Of a DNA stretch of 64,000 bases, positions 56,726 to 64,000 are shown in pieces. A program made the position numbers and the translations under genes. The stretch's first letter is position 1. The number at the start of each line of letters is the position of its first letter. Under the pieces are notes generated by a model. That model searched no databases. It was not told the DNA's origin and was given only the letters and a program-made list of their open reading frames with translations. The stretch comes from an uncultured Acidilobus sp. JCHS (GTDB taxonomy: Archaea; Thermoproteota; Thermoprotei_A; Sulfolobales; Acidilobaceae). The DNA lies in the NCBI GenBank assembly GCA_000495735.1, contig AYMD01000001.1, forward strand, positions 228,377-292,376, read 5' to 3'.

Positions 56726-58633
56726 TTACGTCCCCTGCATGGCCCTCTTGAACTCATCCCTTACCTGCTCTATGAGCTTCCTCGTCTCCTCGAAGGCAGC
56801 CGGGTCGTCAAGCGTTGATATATCCCCCAGCGGCTCCTGCCTGAGGACGGCCCTGAGGAGCCTCCTCATGATCTTGCCGCTCTTTGTCTTGGGCAGCTTC
56901 CTCACGAAGACTACCCTGTCCACGATGAAGCCGGCGTTCCTGGCGTACGCCTTTATGTCGTTGGCCAGCTGGTCAGAGGGCTGGTAGCCCGGCCTCAGAA
57001 CGACGAAGGCAAGCAGGGCCTCGCCCTTCCCGCCTGGCAGGGGCATGCCAGCGGCCGCCACCTCGGCCACGGCCGGGTGGGTGCCTATGGTACTCTCGAC
57101 CTCCATGGTCCCTACCCTCTGGCCCCCGGCGGCCAGGACGTCGTCGGCCCTGCCGAGGACGTAGAGGTAGCCGTCCTCGTCCATGTAGCCGTAGTCCCCC
57201 GTGTAGAAGTAGCCTGGGAACCTGCTCCAGTAGGTCTTAACGTACCTCTCAAGGTTGGGGTCGTTCCACATCTTCCCCAGAGCCGGGCTGAGCGGCTTGA
57301 GCGCTATGTAGCCCTTCTGGCCTGGGGGCAGAGGCCTGCCCTCGTCGTCAAGTATGAAGACCTGGGTCGGGGAGAAGGCTATCCCGGCCGAGCCGGGCCT
57401 GAAGGGTATCTCGCCTATGCCGTAAGGGGTCCCTGCTATAGGGCTTAGGTGCTCCGTCATCCAGTAGGCGTCAGCTATGGTGACGTCGGGCAGGTTCTCC
57501 CTGAACCACTGCCAGGCGCCCACGTTAAGCGGCTCGCCCGTGTTAAGTATGACCCTGAGGCTTGACGTGTCCGCTCCTCTGACGGACTCTGAGCCGAGGC
57601 TCTTGAGGGTGTAGAGGGTCGTCGTCGATGACCACACGTGGGTCACGCCGAACCTCTCGATGACCCTCGCGAACAGGTCAGGCTTGGCGCCCACGTAGCC
57701 CTCAAAGAGCACGGCCGTGACGCCTGAGACGGGGGCCGTGTAGAGGTTAGCCATGGGCCAGACAGGCCAGCCGAGCTCAGATATAGTCCACCAGACTTCG
57801 TTAGGTCCCAGGTTGAAGAGGGCCTTGAAGGTCCAGTTGAGCGCCACCACGTAGCCTCCCTGGGTCTGGGTTATCCCCTTAGGCCTCCCGGTGGTGCCGC
57901 TGGTGTAGTATATGGTGCCCACCTCGTTGGCCTCAACGGGCTCAGGGGGGACGTAGACCTTGCCCTTGGGCGCTATGTCCTCATAGACCAGGTCCCTGCC
58001 GCCCTTGAGGTTGAAGTCTGAGAAGCCCCTGCTCACCACGAGCACCTTCTCAACAGGCGTCTGGTACCGCTCCAGGACCCTGTCAATCATGTCCTTTATC
58101 CTGACCTCCTGGCCGGCCCTGAAGCCCTTGGACGCCACCACCATGACCTTGGAGCCGGCGTCCTGGAGCCTGAAGGCCAGGACGTCATCGCTGAGGCCCG
58201 TGTAGTGGATGGCCAGCACCGCGCCGAGCCTGTGGACGGCCAGGCCGAAGTAGACGGCCTCGGGTATGCTGGGCATCATCATTGAGACAACGTCGCCGTG
58301 CTTAACGCCGAGCTCCCTGAGGACGTAGGCGGCCCTGTTGACCTCGAGGTACAGGTCCCTGAAGGTGATGGCCTTCACTTCAAGGGACTCATTGGTCCAG
58401 TAGAAGGCCACCTTGTTGGGGAACTCCTCGAGGTGTCTGTCGGCGGCGTTGTAGGCGACGTTCGTCAGGCCGCCGACGAACCACCTCTCGTAAGGCGGGT
58501 TCCCCTCAAGCGCCTTCTCAGGGTACCTGAACCACGATATCAGGTTGGCCTGCTGGGCCCAGAAGCCCGCGGGGTCCTTGGAGGCCCTCTCGGCAAGGGC
58601 CTTGATCCTCTTGAAGGAATAAAACTCCTCCAA
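56726..58633 (-). CDS. Acyl-CoA/acetyl-CoA synthetase (AMP-forming)
   Basis: A 635-residue AMP-binding enzyme that activates acetate, propionate or another short acid to its CoA ester. Core motifs: IYYTSGTTGRPKGITQTQGGY (phosphate loop, about 246-266), DAYWMTEHLSPIAGTP, GYFYTGDYGYMDEDGYLYVLGRADDVLAAGGQRVGTMEVES and the acetyl-accepting KLPKTKSGKIMRRLLRAV with the catalytic Lys. The N-terminus (WFVGGLTNVAYNAADRHL) matches the acetyl-CoA synthetase branch. Start TTG at 58633. A near-palindrome and TATA box upstream suggest regulated expression, for carbon source use. Confidence 0.92.
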   Translation of the reverse strand: MEEFYSFKRIKALAERASKDPAGFWAQQANLISWFRYPEKALEGNPPYERWFVGGLTNVAYNAADRHLEEFPNKVAFYWTNESLEVKAITFRDLYLEVNRAAYVLRELGVKHGDVVSMMMPSIPEAVYFGLAVHRLGAVLAIHYTGLSDDVLAFRLQDAGSKVMVVASKGFRAGQEVRIKDMIDRVLERYQTPVEKVLVVSRGFSDFNLKGGRDLVYEDIAPKGKVYVPPEPVEANEVGTIYYTSGTTGRPKGITQTQGGYVVALNWTFKALFNLGPNEVWWTISELGWPVWPMANLYTAPVSGVTAVLFEGYVGAKPDLFARVIERFGVTHVWSSTTTLYTLKSLGSESVRGADTSSLRVILNTGEPLNVGAWQWFRENLPDVTIADAYWMTEHLSPIAGTPYGIGEIPFRPGSAGIAFSPTQVFILDDEGRPLPPGQKGYIALKPLSPALGKMWNDPNLERYVKTYWSRFPGYFYTGDYGYMDEDGYLYVLGRADDVLAAGGQRVGTMEVESTIGTHPAVAEVAAAGMPLPGGKGEALLAFVVLRPGYQPSDQLANDIKAYARNAGFIVDRVVFVRKLPKTKSGKIMRRLLRAVLRQEPLGDISTLDDPAAFEETRKLIEQVRDEFKRAMQGT

Positions 58634-58639
58634 GCCTTA

Positions 58640-58677
58640 TTCCCACTATTGTAGGAATCTCATAACGTGGTATTTAA
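58640..58677 (-). promoter_or_regulatory. Promoter with imperfect palindrome of the acyl-CoA synthetase gene
   Basis: Reading leftward, CGATTAAATACC near 58669-58680 is a TATA-like box. TTCCCACTATTGTAGGAA at 58640-58657 is an 18-base palindrome with two mismatched positions, over the expected transcription start and just before the TTG at 58633. This suggests repressor control. Confidence 0.45.
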
Positions 58678-58826
58678 TCGTTAATGAAGCCCTGTATAAG
58701 AGGCTGTAGCCAACTACATACCAACTGACGTCTTGCTTGCGGCGCCTCCCCTTTATCGCACAGGATCAGCTCGCCCTGAGGTATGACTGTCAGGTCTTAA
58801 CTGGAGGCCCGAGCGAGGTCCTTCAG

Positions 58827-58846
58827 CCTCATCATTAATGATGAGG
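58827..58846. repeat. Perfect 20-base palindrome CCTCATCATTAATGATGAGG
   Basis: Located in the middle of the 432-base gap between the divergent acyl-CoA synthetase and mevalonate kinase genes, with no spacer between arms. It is neither at a start nor over a TATA box of either gene. It could bind a dimeric protein. One arm contains ATGATGA, the C-box consensus, on either strand, but suitable D boxes are missing. Confidence 0.6.
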
Positions 58847-58971
58847 GGCCTGAACGCTGGGCCTCTCGCTTCCTCATAACGTCACGTGCTGGCCTTAAAG
58901 CCCTAAGGTAGGTCGTCCTAAGACACGAGCCCTGTGACTAAGGGTGAAGGATCCCTTAAGAGGGGTGCCCG

Positions 58972-59057
58972 TGGCGGAATTAGAAGTAATTAAAAAGGAA
59001 AAGCTATGCCACGAGTAAAACACAAGCGTAATAAAGGTCAACAAGAAGATTCCGCCA
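58972..59057. promoter_or_regulatory. AT-rich promoter block framed by TGGCGGAAT / ATTCCGCCA
   Basis: TGGCGGAAT (58972-58980) and ATTCCGCCA (59049-59057) are perfect 9-base inverted copies enclosing 68 bases that are far richer in A+T (about two thirds) than the surroundings. Inside are two TATA-like boxes, TAATTAAAAAGG (about 58987-58998) and CGTAATAAAGG (59027-59037); the second fits the mevalonate kinase start at 59066. The block could be a promoter with paired protein sites or a small inserted element. Confidence 0.45.
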
Positions 59058-59065
59058 GGAGGTCC

Positions 59066-60037
59066 ATGAGGTACTCGAGGGCCAGAGCGCCAGCCAAGGT
59101 GATACTGTTCGGCGAGCATTTTGTGGTCAACGGCTCAAGGGCCATAGCCACAGCGCTCGACCTATTTACATCCGTTACGGCGGCCGAGAAGGCCTCGTGG
59201 CCGCTCGAGCTTGAGTCGGCCTCCCTTGGCCTGAAGTGCGTCACAGGCCCTGAGCTGACGTGCAGCTCAAGGGAGCTTGAGCCCCTGCTGTCAACGATAA
59301 GGGCGATGCGCTCAAGGGGCTATGACGTACCTCCGGCCAGGCTCACCATAGAGAGTGACATACCTCCATCGGCTGGACTTGGCTCAAGCGCCTCAGTCTC
59401 AGCAGCCACCGCGGCCGCCCTTACGGCCCTGGCGGACCAGGACATAGGCCCTGAGGAGCTCTTCGAGGTGACCATGGAGGGCGAGAGGGTGGCCCACGGG
59501 AACCCAAGCGGCGTTGACCCCGCCACGGTGGTCTACGGCGGCACCATAGTCTTCAGGAGGGGGCAGGGCGTCCTGGAGAGGCTCGAGAGGGGGCTCAGCG
59601 TGCCCCTGGTGGTGGCGGACTCCGGCCTGAGGAGGAGCACGGCGGCCCCCGTGCTCAACGTGCTGAGGTTCCTTGACAGGGTCGGTCCCCTCAGGGGCTC
59701 CCTGCTGGGCCTCGTAGAGCAGCTGATAGACCTGGCCTGGTCAGCCATAAGGGGCAACCAGCTCGAGGACATAGGGGCCCTCATGAACATAAACCACGGC
59801 CTCCTCTCCGCCATAGGCGTCTCGACCCCTGAGCTCGAGGAGCTCATCTACGCCGCCAGGAGGGCTGGGGCCCTGGGCTCCAAGCTTACGGGGGCCGGCT
59901 GGGGAGGGTCGATAATTGCGCTGCCTGGCCCAGGCTCAGTCGAGGCTGTTCTCGAGGCCCTGAGGTCAAGGTCAGGCTGGGTCAGGGCCCTTGGCTCAGG
60001 GGTCAGGGGAGCGCAGGTCATTGAGGTGAGCCCCTAG
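59066..60037 (+). CDS. mvk: Mevalonate kinase
   Basis: Phosphorylates mevalonate for isoprenoid lipid synthesis. A 323-residue GHMP kinase: start ARAPAKVILFGEHFVVNGSRAIATAL, phosphate loop SDIPPSAGLGSSASVSAATAAAL (about 108-130), and SKLTGAGWGGSIIAL (about 271-285). HGNPSGVDPATVVYGG supplies the catalytic Asp region. I use ATG 59066, since GGAGGT stands 2 bases before it, and homologues begin here; a frame from ATG 59006 adds 20 AT-rich codons unlike the rest. The thiolase at 35606 could work in the same pathway, but the other mevalonate genes are not in the window. Confidence 0.92.
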   Translation: MRYSRARAPAKVILFGEHFVVNGSRAIATALDLFTSVTAAEKASWPLELESASLGLKCVTGPELTCSSRELEPLLSTIRAMRSRGYDVPPARLTIESDIPPSAGLGSSASVSAATAAALTALADQDIGPEELFEVTMEGERVAHGNPSGVDPATVVYGGTIVFRRGQGVLERLERGLSVPLVVADSGLRRSTAAPVLNVLRFLDRVGPLRGSLLGLVEQLIDLAWSAIRGNQLEDIGALMNINHGLLSAIGVSTPELEELIYAARRAGALGSKLTGAGWGGSIIALPGPGSVEAVLEALRSRSGWVRALGSGVRGAQVIEVSP

Positions 60038-60142
60038 TTATCCTGAGGCATGGCGGATACATCGGCAAGGCCCCTATGAGGTCAAGGCCTTCTTAGCGTT
60101 CATCTAGTATTACCTACCGTTCCCTAACATAGGGGCTTTGAC

Positions 60143-60715
60143 TTGAATGATAGCGTGGGGGAGGGCTTGAGCCAGCAGAGTGAGAAGGCCGTTAGCAAGG
60201 AGGACCTCGAGGCCTTCCTGAGGAAGAGGGTCCAGGAGCTTGAGGAGGAGCTGAGGACCCTCAAGGCCCTGCTGGAGTACATCGAGGACGCAGGTAAGCT
60301 GAGCCCCACTGAGAGGGCTGAGGACGTCAAGGTGGGCAGGAGGAGGGTGGCCAGGGTGCTGAGGGGTGAGAGCTACGTGAGGGCCGTGCCCGAGGTGCCC
60401 ATGGCCCTCCCGAGGGAGGTCAGGGAGTACCTTCAGACGGTCGAGGCCGAGATAAGGGCGTACCAGGCCAAGTCTGAAGCGGGAGAGGGCGTCAAGCTGG
60501 TTATAAGGGAGAGGCCTGACGGCACGGTCGCTGAGGTGAAGTTCGATGGCCTCTTCACGACCCTTGAGGTACTAAAGGCCAAGGCGGCCCTCAAGTACGC
60601 CATGGAGACGGCCTACGAGGTCTACAGGGCCCAGCTGAGGTCCAAGGGGGCCGAGGAGGAAGAGGAGGGGGCCCAGGGGCCTGAGGGAGGAGCTGAAGAC
60701 GTGGAGGGAAGCTAA
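60143..60715 (+). CDS. Conserved hypothetical protein with coiled coil
   Basis: A 190-residue soluble protein. An N-terminal coiled coil (KEDLEAFLRKRVQELEEELRTLKALLEYI, about 19-47) leads to a basic stretch VGRRRVARVLRG, a compact middle (VREYLQTVEAEIRAYQ, VKLVIRERPDGTVAEVKFDGL) and a helix, ending in an acidic, Gly/Glu-rich tail. It shows no motif I can assign. The chain is probably crenarchaeal. Start TTG at 60143; GGGGCTTTGAC precedes it. It is followed after 36 bases by the flavin-reductase gene. Confidence 0.6.
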   Translation: MNDSVGEGLSQQSEKAVSKEDLEAFLRKRVQELEEELRTLKALLEYIEDAGKLSPTERAEDVKVGRRRVARVLRGESYVRAVPEVPMALPREVREYLQTVEAEIRAYQAKSEAGEGVKLVIRERPDGTVAEVKFDGLFTTLEVLKAKAALKYAMETAYEVYRAQLRSKGAEEEEEGAQGPEGGAEDVEGS

Positions 60716-60751
60716 TTTTCCTCCCCCGCCACACACGGTCAGCGGTGGGCC

Positions 60752-61237
60752 TTGGCCTCAGCGGCGGAGCTGGTAAAGGCCTTCATGAGGGGCGTGGCCC
60801 AGCAGGTCTATGTAGTAACAGCAAGGGGCCCAGGGGGAGGCTACGCGGCCCTGACAGTAAGCAGCATGACAAGCCTCAGCCTCAACCCTCCCCTCATACT
60901 TGTCTGCATAGATAAGTCGAGCAGGAACCACCAGGTCCTCGTGGAGGCCCAGCACTTCATAGTGACGCTGCTCTCAAGCGAGGATGAGTGGGTGTCGCGC
61001 GTGATGGCGGAGCCGGGGGACCCGCTGGAGAAGCTGAGGAGGGTCAACTACGTTGAGGGGAAGTACGGGCCCATGCTGCCCATCCCCAGGCCTTACCTGG
61101 TAGCCAAGAGGTGGGCTGTGTACGACGGAGGGGACCACTCCATAATAGTCGGTGAGGTCATAGAGGGCGAGGCGCCTCAGGTCAGGTGCCCCCTGATCTA
61201 CTACAACAGGGGGTACACGACGATACGGGGCTGCTAG
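60752..61237 (+). CDS. Flavin-reductase-like (FMN-binding split-barrel) protein
   Basis: A 161-residue split-barrel flavoprotein of the flavin reductase-like family. FMRGVAQQVYVVTARGPGGGYAALTVSSMTSLSLNPPLILVCIDKSSRNHQVLVEAQHFIVTLLSSEDEWVSRVMA has the FMN-binding pattern (T-S-x-x-S-L-P-L and the I-x-x-S-S-x-x-H region). It probably reduces flavin with NAD(P)H or supports a monooxygenase. TTG at 60752. Partner unknown. Confidence 0.82.
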   Translation: MASAAELVKAFMRGVAQQVYVVTARGPGGGYAALTVSSMTSLSLNPPLILVCIDKSSRNHQVLVEAQHFIVTLLSSEDEWVSRVMAEPGDPLEKLRRVNYVEGKYGPMLPIPRPYLVAKRWAVYDGGDHSIIVGEVIEGEAPQVRCPLIYYNRGYTTIRGC

Positions 61238-61425
61238 CGTCAGGCCCAGGTCCCCTGGACATATTAGGGCCTTGTAGTCAAGGACGGCCGGAGCCTGCCT
61301 AACCCGTTCCGTAAAAGCACCTTAATTCGAAAGCCTCTTAACTCACATTGGGAACTAACGCGTAATAAGGGGGCCCAGGGACGGAGGATCAAGGAAGCAT
61401 AGAGGAGGAACTGGGGTGGATAGCG

Positions 61426-61914
61426 TTGGCGTTCGGAGGGCCAGCGGTTCCATACGTGCCGACTAGGCCTGAGGTCCTGGACATAGTCTTTGAGGCCCTG
61501 GACCTCAAGGAGGGCGACGTGCTCTACGACCTCGGCTGCGGGGACGGCAGGATAGTCATAGAGGCCGCCAAGAGGTACCCTATAAAGAAGGCCGTTGGCA
61601 TAGAGCTGAGGGACGAGCTAGTCAAGGAGGCCACCGAGAGGGTCAGGAAGGAGGGCCTCGAGGGCAGGGTGGAGATAGTGCACGGCGACTTCTTCAGGGT
61701 GCCCATAAAGGAGGCGACAGTTGTCTACATGTACCTCCTAACCAGCGTCAACGAGGCCCTCAAGCCGAAGCTGAAGCAGGAGCTGAGGCCTGGGACCAGG
61801 GTCGTAACGCTCGACTTCCAGATACCCGGCTGGAGGCCGGTAAGGGTTGTGGGTGATAGGAGCGGCTGGCAGAGGACCCTGTACGTATACGTTATAGGGG
61901 ACTCTGACTCCTAG
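61426..61914 (+). CDS. aKMT-type protein lysine methyltransferase
   Basis: A 162-residue SAM-dependent methyltransferase matching the crenarchaeal aKMT enzyme that methylates chromatin proteins such as Cren7 and many other cell proteins. Typical: GGPAVPYVPTRPEVLDIVFEALDLKEGDVLYDLGCGDGRIVIEAAKRY (SAM motif I DLGCGDGR near 40-47), AVGIELRDELVKEATERVRKEGLEGRVEIVHGDFF, VVYMYLLTSVNEALKPKLKQELRPGTRVVTLDFQIPGW. Length is that of the single-domain enzyme. Start TTG 61426 with GGGGTGGAT before it. Its TAG stop interlocks with the opposite gene. Confidence 0.9.
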   Translation: MAFGGPAVPYVPTRPEVLDIVFEALDLKEGDVLYDLGCGDGRIVIEAAKRYPIKKAVGIELRDELVKEATERVRKEGLEGRVEIVHGDFFRVPIKEATVVYMYLLTSVNEALKPKLKQELRPGTRVVTLDFQIPGWRPVRVVGDRSGWQRTLYVYVIGDSDS

Positions 61915-63167
61915 CGCCTGCGCAGGAGGACTGCCAGCAACGCTGCGGCAATAGCAATAATTACTATGGGGGCGATCACGTAAGCCCGGCTCAGGCCCTT
62001 CTCATAGACCTCTATTATAGCGACCCTCCGCCCACTCATGTTGACGGCGGCCAGGTAATAGGAGCCCTTAACCTCAAGGCCTCCCAGGACCAGCTGCCCT
62101 GGGGCCAGCTCGGTCTCATTGATGAGGGCCCCTCCCCAGGGGTTAAGGAAGAGGTAGGGAAGACACAAGATGCCGGCGCGGCCCCAGGCCACCTTCGCGT
62201 CAGAGATGAGGATGCCCCAGGGCGACCAGTAGGCCCCGAAGACCGCGCTCGCAGGTGGCATGAGATCAGAGACGTTGAGGAGGCGGTAGGTCGAGGTGTC
62301 AAAGTATACAAGGACTGGCTGGGCCGTGGAGGTTGTGTACGGTCGGTTAATGTCGACAGACCCGTAGACGCCCCCATGGATGATCAGGGAGCTCGACACC
62401 ATGGAGGAGCCAAGAACCAGGTACCACCCAACGAGTGGTGGGGGCATCGTGAGGGTCGTGTTGAACCGGTTAAGAACGGTCAGCGACCCTGAGGAGAGGT
62501 TCACGTAGGCAGGGTATATGGCGTAGATGTACGACGTGTTGGTGGTGGAGAGGAGCTTCAGGTAGGCTCCATAGAGGAGGCCGCTCGGCGAGGGGGAGGG
62601 GTCGACGAACCTATCCCCAGGCGGGAGGCTCACAGACTTTATCACTTCAAGCGACCTGCCGACCTGCCTGGCCACGACTACCCTGCCGCCGGTCATGGTA
62701 ACGTTCAGGAGGGAGGCCACGATGACGCCGTCGGCCTCTGCCAGGCCGGTGCAGAAGTAGCTGCCATTGATGAGGAGCTCCTCAGATATGGAGCCGTCTG
62801 GCGAGACCTCAGCCACGTAGACGATCCCCGTACTGTTGCTAAGGTTGGAGAGGCACAGTATAGGGGCGCTGGGCTACAGGTAAGGCACAATGTTGGGGCC
62901 GAAGTGGGCTATGACCCTGTAGTCCCTGTTGCTTATGTTGAACATGGTCAGGTTGCTGCCCGAGAATCCCCAGAAGAGCAGCAGGATACCTTATGGCGGC
63001 AGGGGCGACACCGGGATATCGTAGGGCGGCAGGGACTGCAGGCCCTGCGGGTAGGGCAGGTAGGCGACAGTACTCGACGCCAGGCTCAGGGGAGAGGCCG
63101 CAAGGGCCAGGGTCGAGAGGAGCGTCAGGGCCAGGACCGCGATAGCCGCTAAGGCCTCTGCCCTCAA
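61911..63167 (-). pseudogene. Exported anchored protein gene crossed by in-frame TAA and TAG
   Basis: One continuous frame runs from TTG 63167 to TAG at 61911, 419 codons long, but holds TAA at 62991-62993 and TAG at 62874-62876. Between stops the sequence is protein-like and without frameshift: a signal peptide (RAEALAAIAVLALTLLSTLALA), YPQGLQSLPPYDIPVSPLPP-stop-GILLLFWGFSGSNLTMFNISNRDYRVIAH...PNIVPYL-stop-PSAPILCLSNLSNSTG, then the open part from GTG 62816 with many N-x-S/T sites and a C-terminal helix VIAPIVIIAIAAALLAVLLRRR. Size and layout equal the exported protein at 12840. It is likely a recently inactivated gene; readthrough is possible but unproved. Only 301 residues from 62816 are continuously open. 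Confidence 0.7.
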
Positions 63168-63220
63168 TGTCCTTCAGGCTGGTCCAGGCGGCCCGCCCTT
63201 TTCTTCGTTTAGCTTGGCCG

Positions 63221-64000
63221 TCAGCTGGTCGTAAGCTCATTAAGGGTCAGGCCGGCCGAGGGCGTCTCCTTAACGTCATAGTACCTCTCGGCGAGCTTCC
63301 TCATGGCCGTCTTAACCTTCAGGAGCGCGTCCTCAAAGCCGACCCCCAGCTCCCTGGCTACCTCGCTCCAGGTCCTGCCCTGGAGGGCCTTCAGCACGGT
63401 TGCTTTCTCCTCCTCTTCGCTTAGTAGGCCCGAGTCAAGCGGCGCCCTGGCCCAGTACTGAAGGGCCAGGTCCCTTATCACGTCGTTAGTCGTCTCATAG
63501 GTCATGGTGCCGTAGAGGTAGGCCCAGAGCCTCTCGAGCTTAAGCCTGCTGAGTGGTTTCACCTCTGTGGTCAGCGGGCCGGCCGCCTTGAGGAGGGCTA
63601 TCGCTACCTCAGGCTCCATCCCCCTGTAGGCGTCCTGGAGGCTCCCCAGGAGCTTCTCCTTGAGCTCCCTTGAGGCGAGCGTTGTGACCTTCCTGGCCTC
63701 CTCGCTTATGGGCCTCAGGACGAGCACGGTGAACTCCCCGCTGACCGGGTTCCTGTCGGGGCTTACGTGGATGACGGAGAAGCCGTTCCTGACCCAGAAC
63801 CTCACCAGCCTGTCGCTGACGCCGAAGCCGCTCCCCACCCAGTCGTAGCCCTTCCTGACGGCCTCCTCGAATACATACGAGAGGAGCCTCGAGCCTATCC
63901 CCTTGTCCTGGACCTCGGGGTGGGTCGCTATCCTTACCACCCTCCACCCCCTGAGTGTGCCGAAGGCGGGAACCCTGAGGTGCTTTATGACGCGGTCAGG
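63221..64000 (-). CDS. tmcA: tRNA(Met) cytidine acetyltransferase TmcA, C-terminal part
   Basis: Makes N4-acetylcytidine in tRNA (and rRNA in archaea). Only the C-terminal 259 residues are in the window; the frame is open through base 64000. It begins with LRVPAFGTLRGWRVVRIATHPEVQDKGIGSRLLSYVFEEAVRKGYDWVGSGFGVSDRLVRFWVRNGFSVIHVSPDRNPVSGEFTVLVLRPIS, the acetyl-CoA-binding GNAT part of TmcA with Q-D-K-G-I-G-S, followed by the helical RNA-binding tail (RLWAYLYGTMTYETTNDVIRDLALQYW). The helicase-like and N-terminal domains must lie beyond 64000. Confidence 0.93.
   Translation of the reverse strand, partial: PDRVIKHLRVPAFGTLRGWRVVRIATHPEVQDKGIGSRLLSYVFEEAVRKGYDWVGSGFGVSDRLVRFWVRNGFSVIHVSPDRNPVSGEFTVLVLRPISEEARKVTTLASRELKEKLLGSLQDAYRGMEPEVAIALLKAAGPLTTEVKPLSRLKLERLWAYLYGTMTYETTNDVIRDLALQYWARAPLDSGLLSEEEEKATVLKALQGRTWSEVARELGVGFEDALLKVKTAMRKLAERYYDVKETPSAGLTLNELTTS

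Noticed and set aside
59006..59065. Longer N-terminus of mevalonate kinase from ATG 59006
   Set aside because: The 20 extra codons are AT-rich and basic, lie before the TATA-derived transcription start expected from 59027-59037, and homologues start near ATG 59066, which has a GGAGGT site.
61911..63167. Pyrrolysine or selenocysteine at the in-frame TAG
   Set aside because: A TAA interrupts the same gene, and no pyl or sel genes or selenocysteine (TGA) signals are visible. Sequence decay or error is simpler.
62839..63240. Leftward 133-residue frame over the start of the interrupted exported-protein gene
   Set aside because: The neighbouring frame codes a clean signal peptide and a sequence that continues in phase to the exported protein. 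The 133-residue frame is Pro/Gly/Gln-rich without a motif.

Overview
The window looks like part of the chromosome of a thermophilic, GC-rich crenarchaeon. The Acidilobales (Acidilobus-like) fit best, but that placement is inferred from gene content, not from a database search. Supporting signs are about 60% GC, many GTG and TTG starts, archaeal TATA boxes 25-35 nt before starts (often leaderless), GGAGGTGAT-type ribosome binding sites inside operons, and archaeal or crenarchaeal families: an aKMT-type lysine methyltransferase, archaeal tRNA-splicing endonuclease, DhnA-type aldolase, a DHPS-like protein, TmcA and archaeal TrmI. I saw no rRNA, tRNA, CRISPR array or intact transposon.

Layout. 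1-1572: a cut-off NAD-sugar epimerase and an Alg14-Alg13-like glycosyltransferase (surface glycosylation). 1939-9388: a binding protein with a Thr-rich stalk and two permeases of an Opp/Dpp-type importer without its ATPases, then a Gfo/Idh/MocA oxidoreductase and a fucose-isomerase-like protein, suggesting sugar use. 9392-9654: eroded IS605/TnpB-like tail. 10157-12847: sulfate activation (sat, cysC) with two small ribbon-helix-helix proteins and a striking operator. 12840-15592: two exported membrane-anchored proteins. 15720-21483: peptide breakdown (M1 and S9 peptidases), Nudix, ferritin-VIT1 iron transporter. 22345-25969: LutA/LutB-like Fe-S proteins and a TsuA/YeeE-like sulfur transporter. 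26254-38429: mixed housekeeping (AKR, GPN GTPase, GNATs, P5C reductase, CDGSH protein, tRNA endonuclease, UbiX, aldolase, PfkB kinase, thiolase/DUF35/SCP2 group, amidohydrolase). 38500-47043: DUF2208-like protein, Lhr helicase, an ABC exporter with two paralogous permeases, an MFS carrier. 47084-53069: creatininase-like hydrolase, MoaD-like protein, CBS protein, MDR dehydrogenase, DHPS-like protein, VKOR, YbaK-like deacylase, PTPS-like protein. 53109-64000: HisRS, TrmI, acyl-CoA synthetase, mevalonate kinase, flavin reductase-like protein, aKMT, a stop-interrupted exported protein, and TmcA (cut off).

Points worth attention: several genes look broken by one-base shifts (proC, lhr, the 5' end of one ABC permease, the 5' end of the YbaK-like gene) and one exported-protein gene is crossed by an in-frame TAA and TAG. 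I found a convincing C/D-box sRNA with two exact 12-nt guides, one complementary to the peptidyl-transferase-centre loop of 23S rRNA. A possible pseudoknot RNA lies between convergent genes. Several perfect palindromes sit on predicted transcription starts. Five convergent gene pairs share a single CTAG in which both TAG stops interlock.
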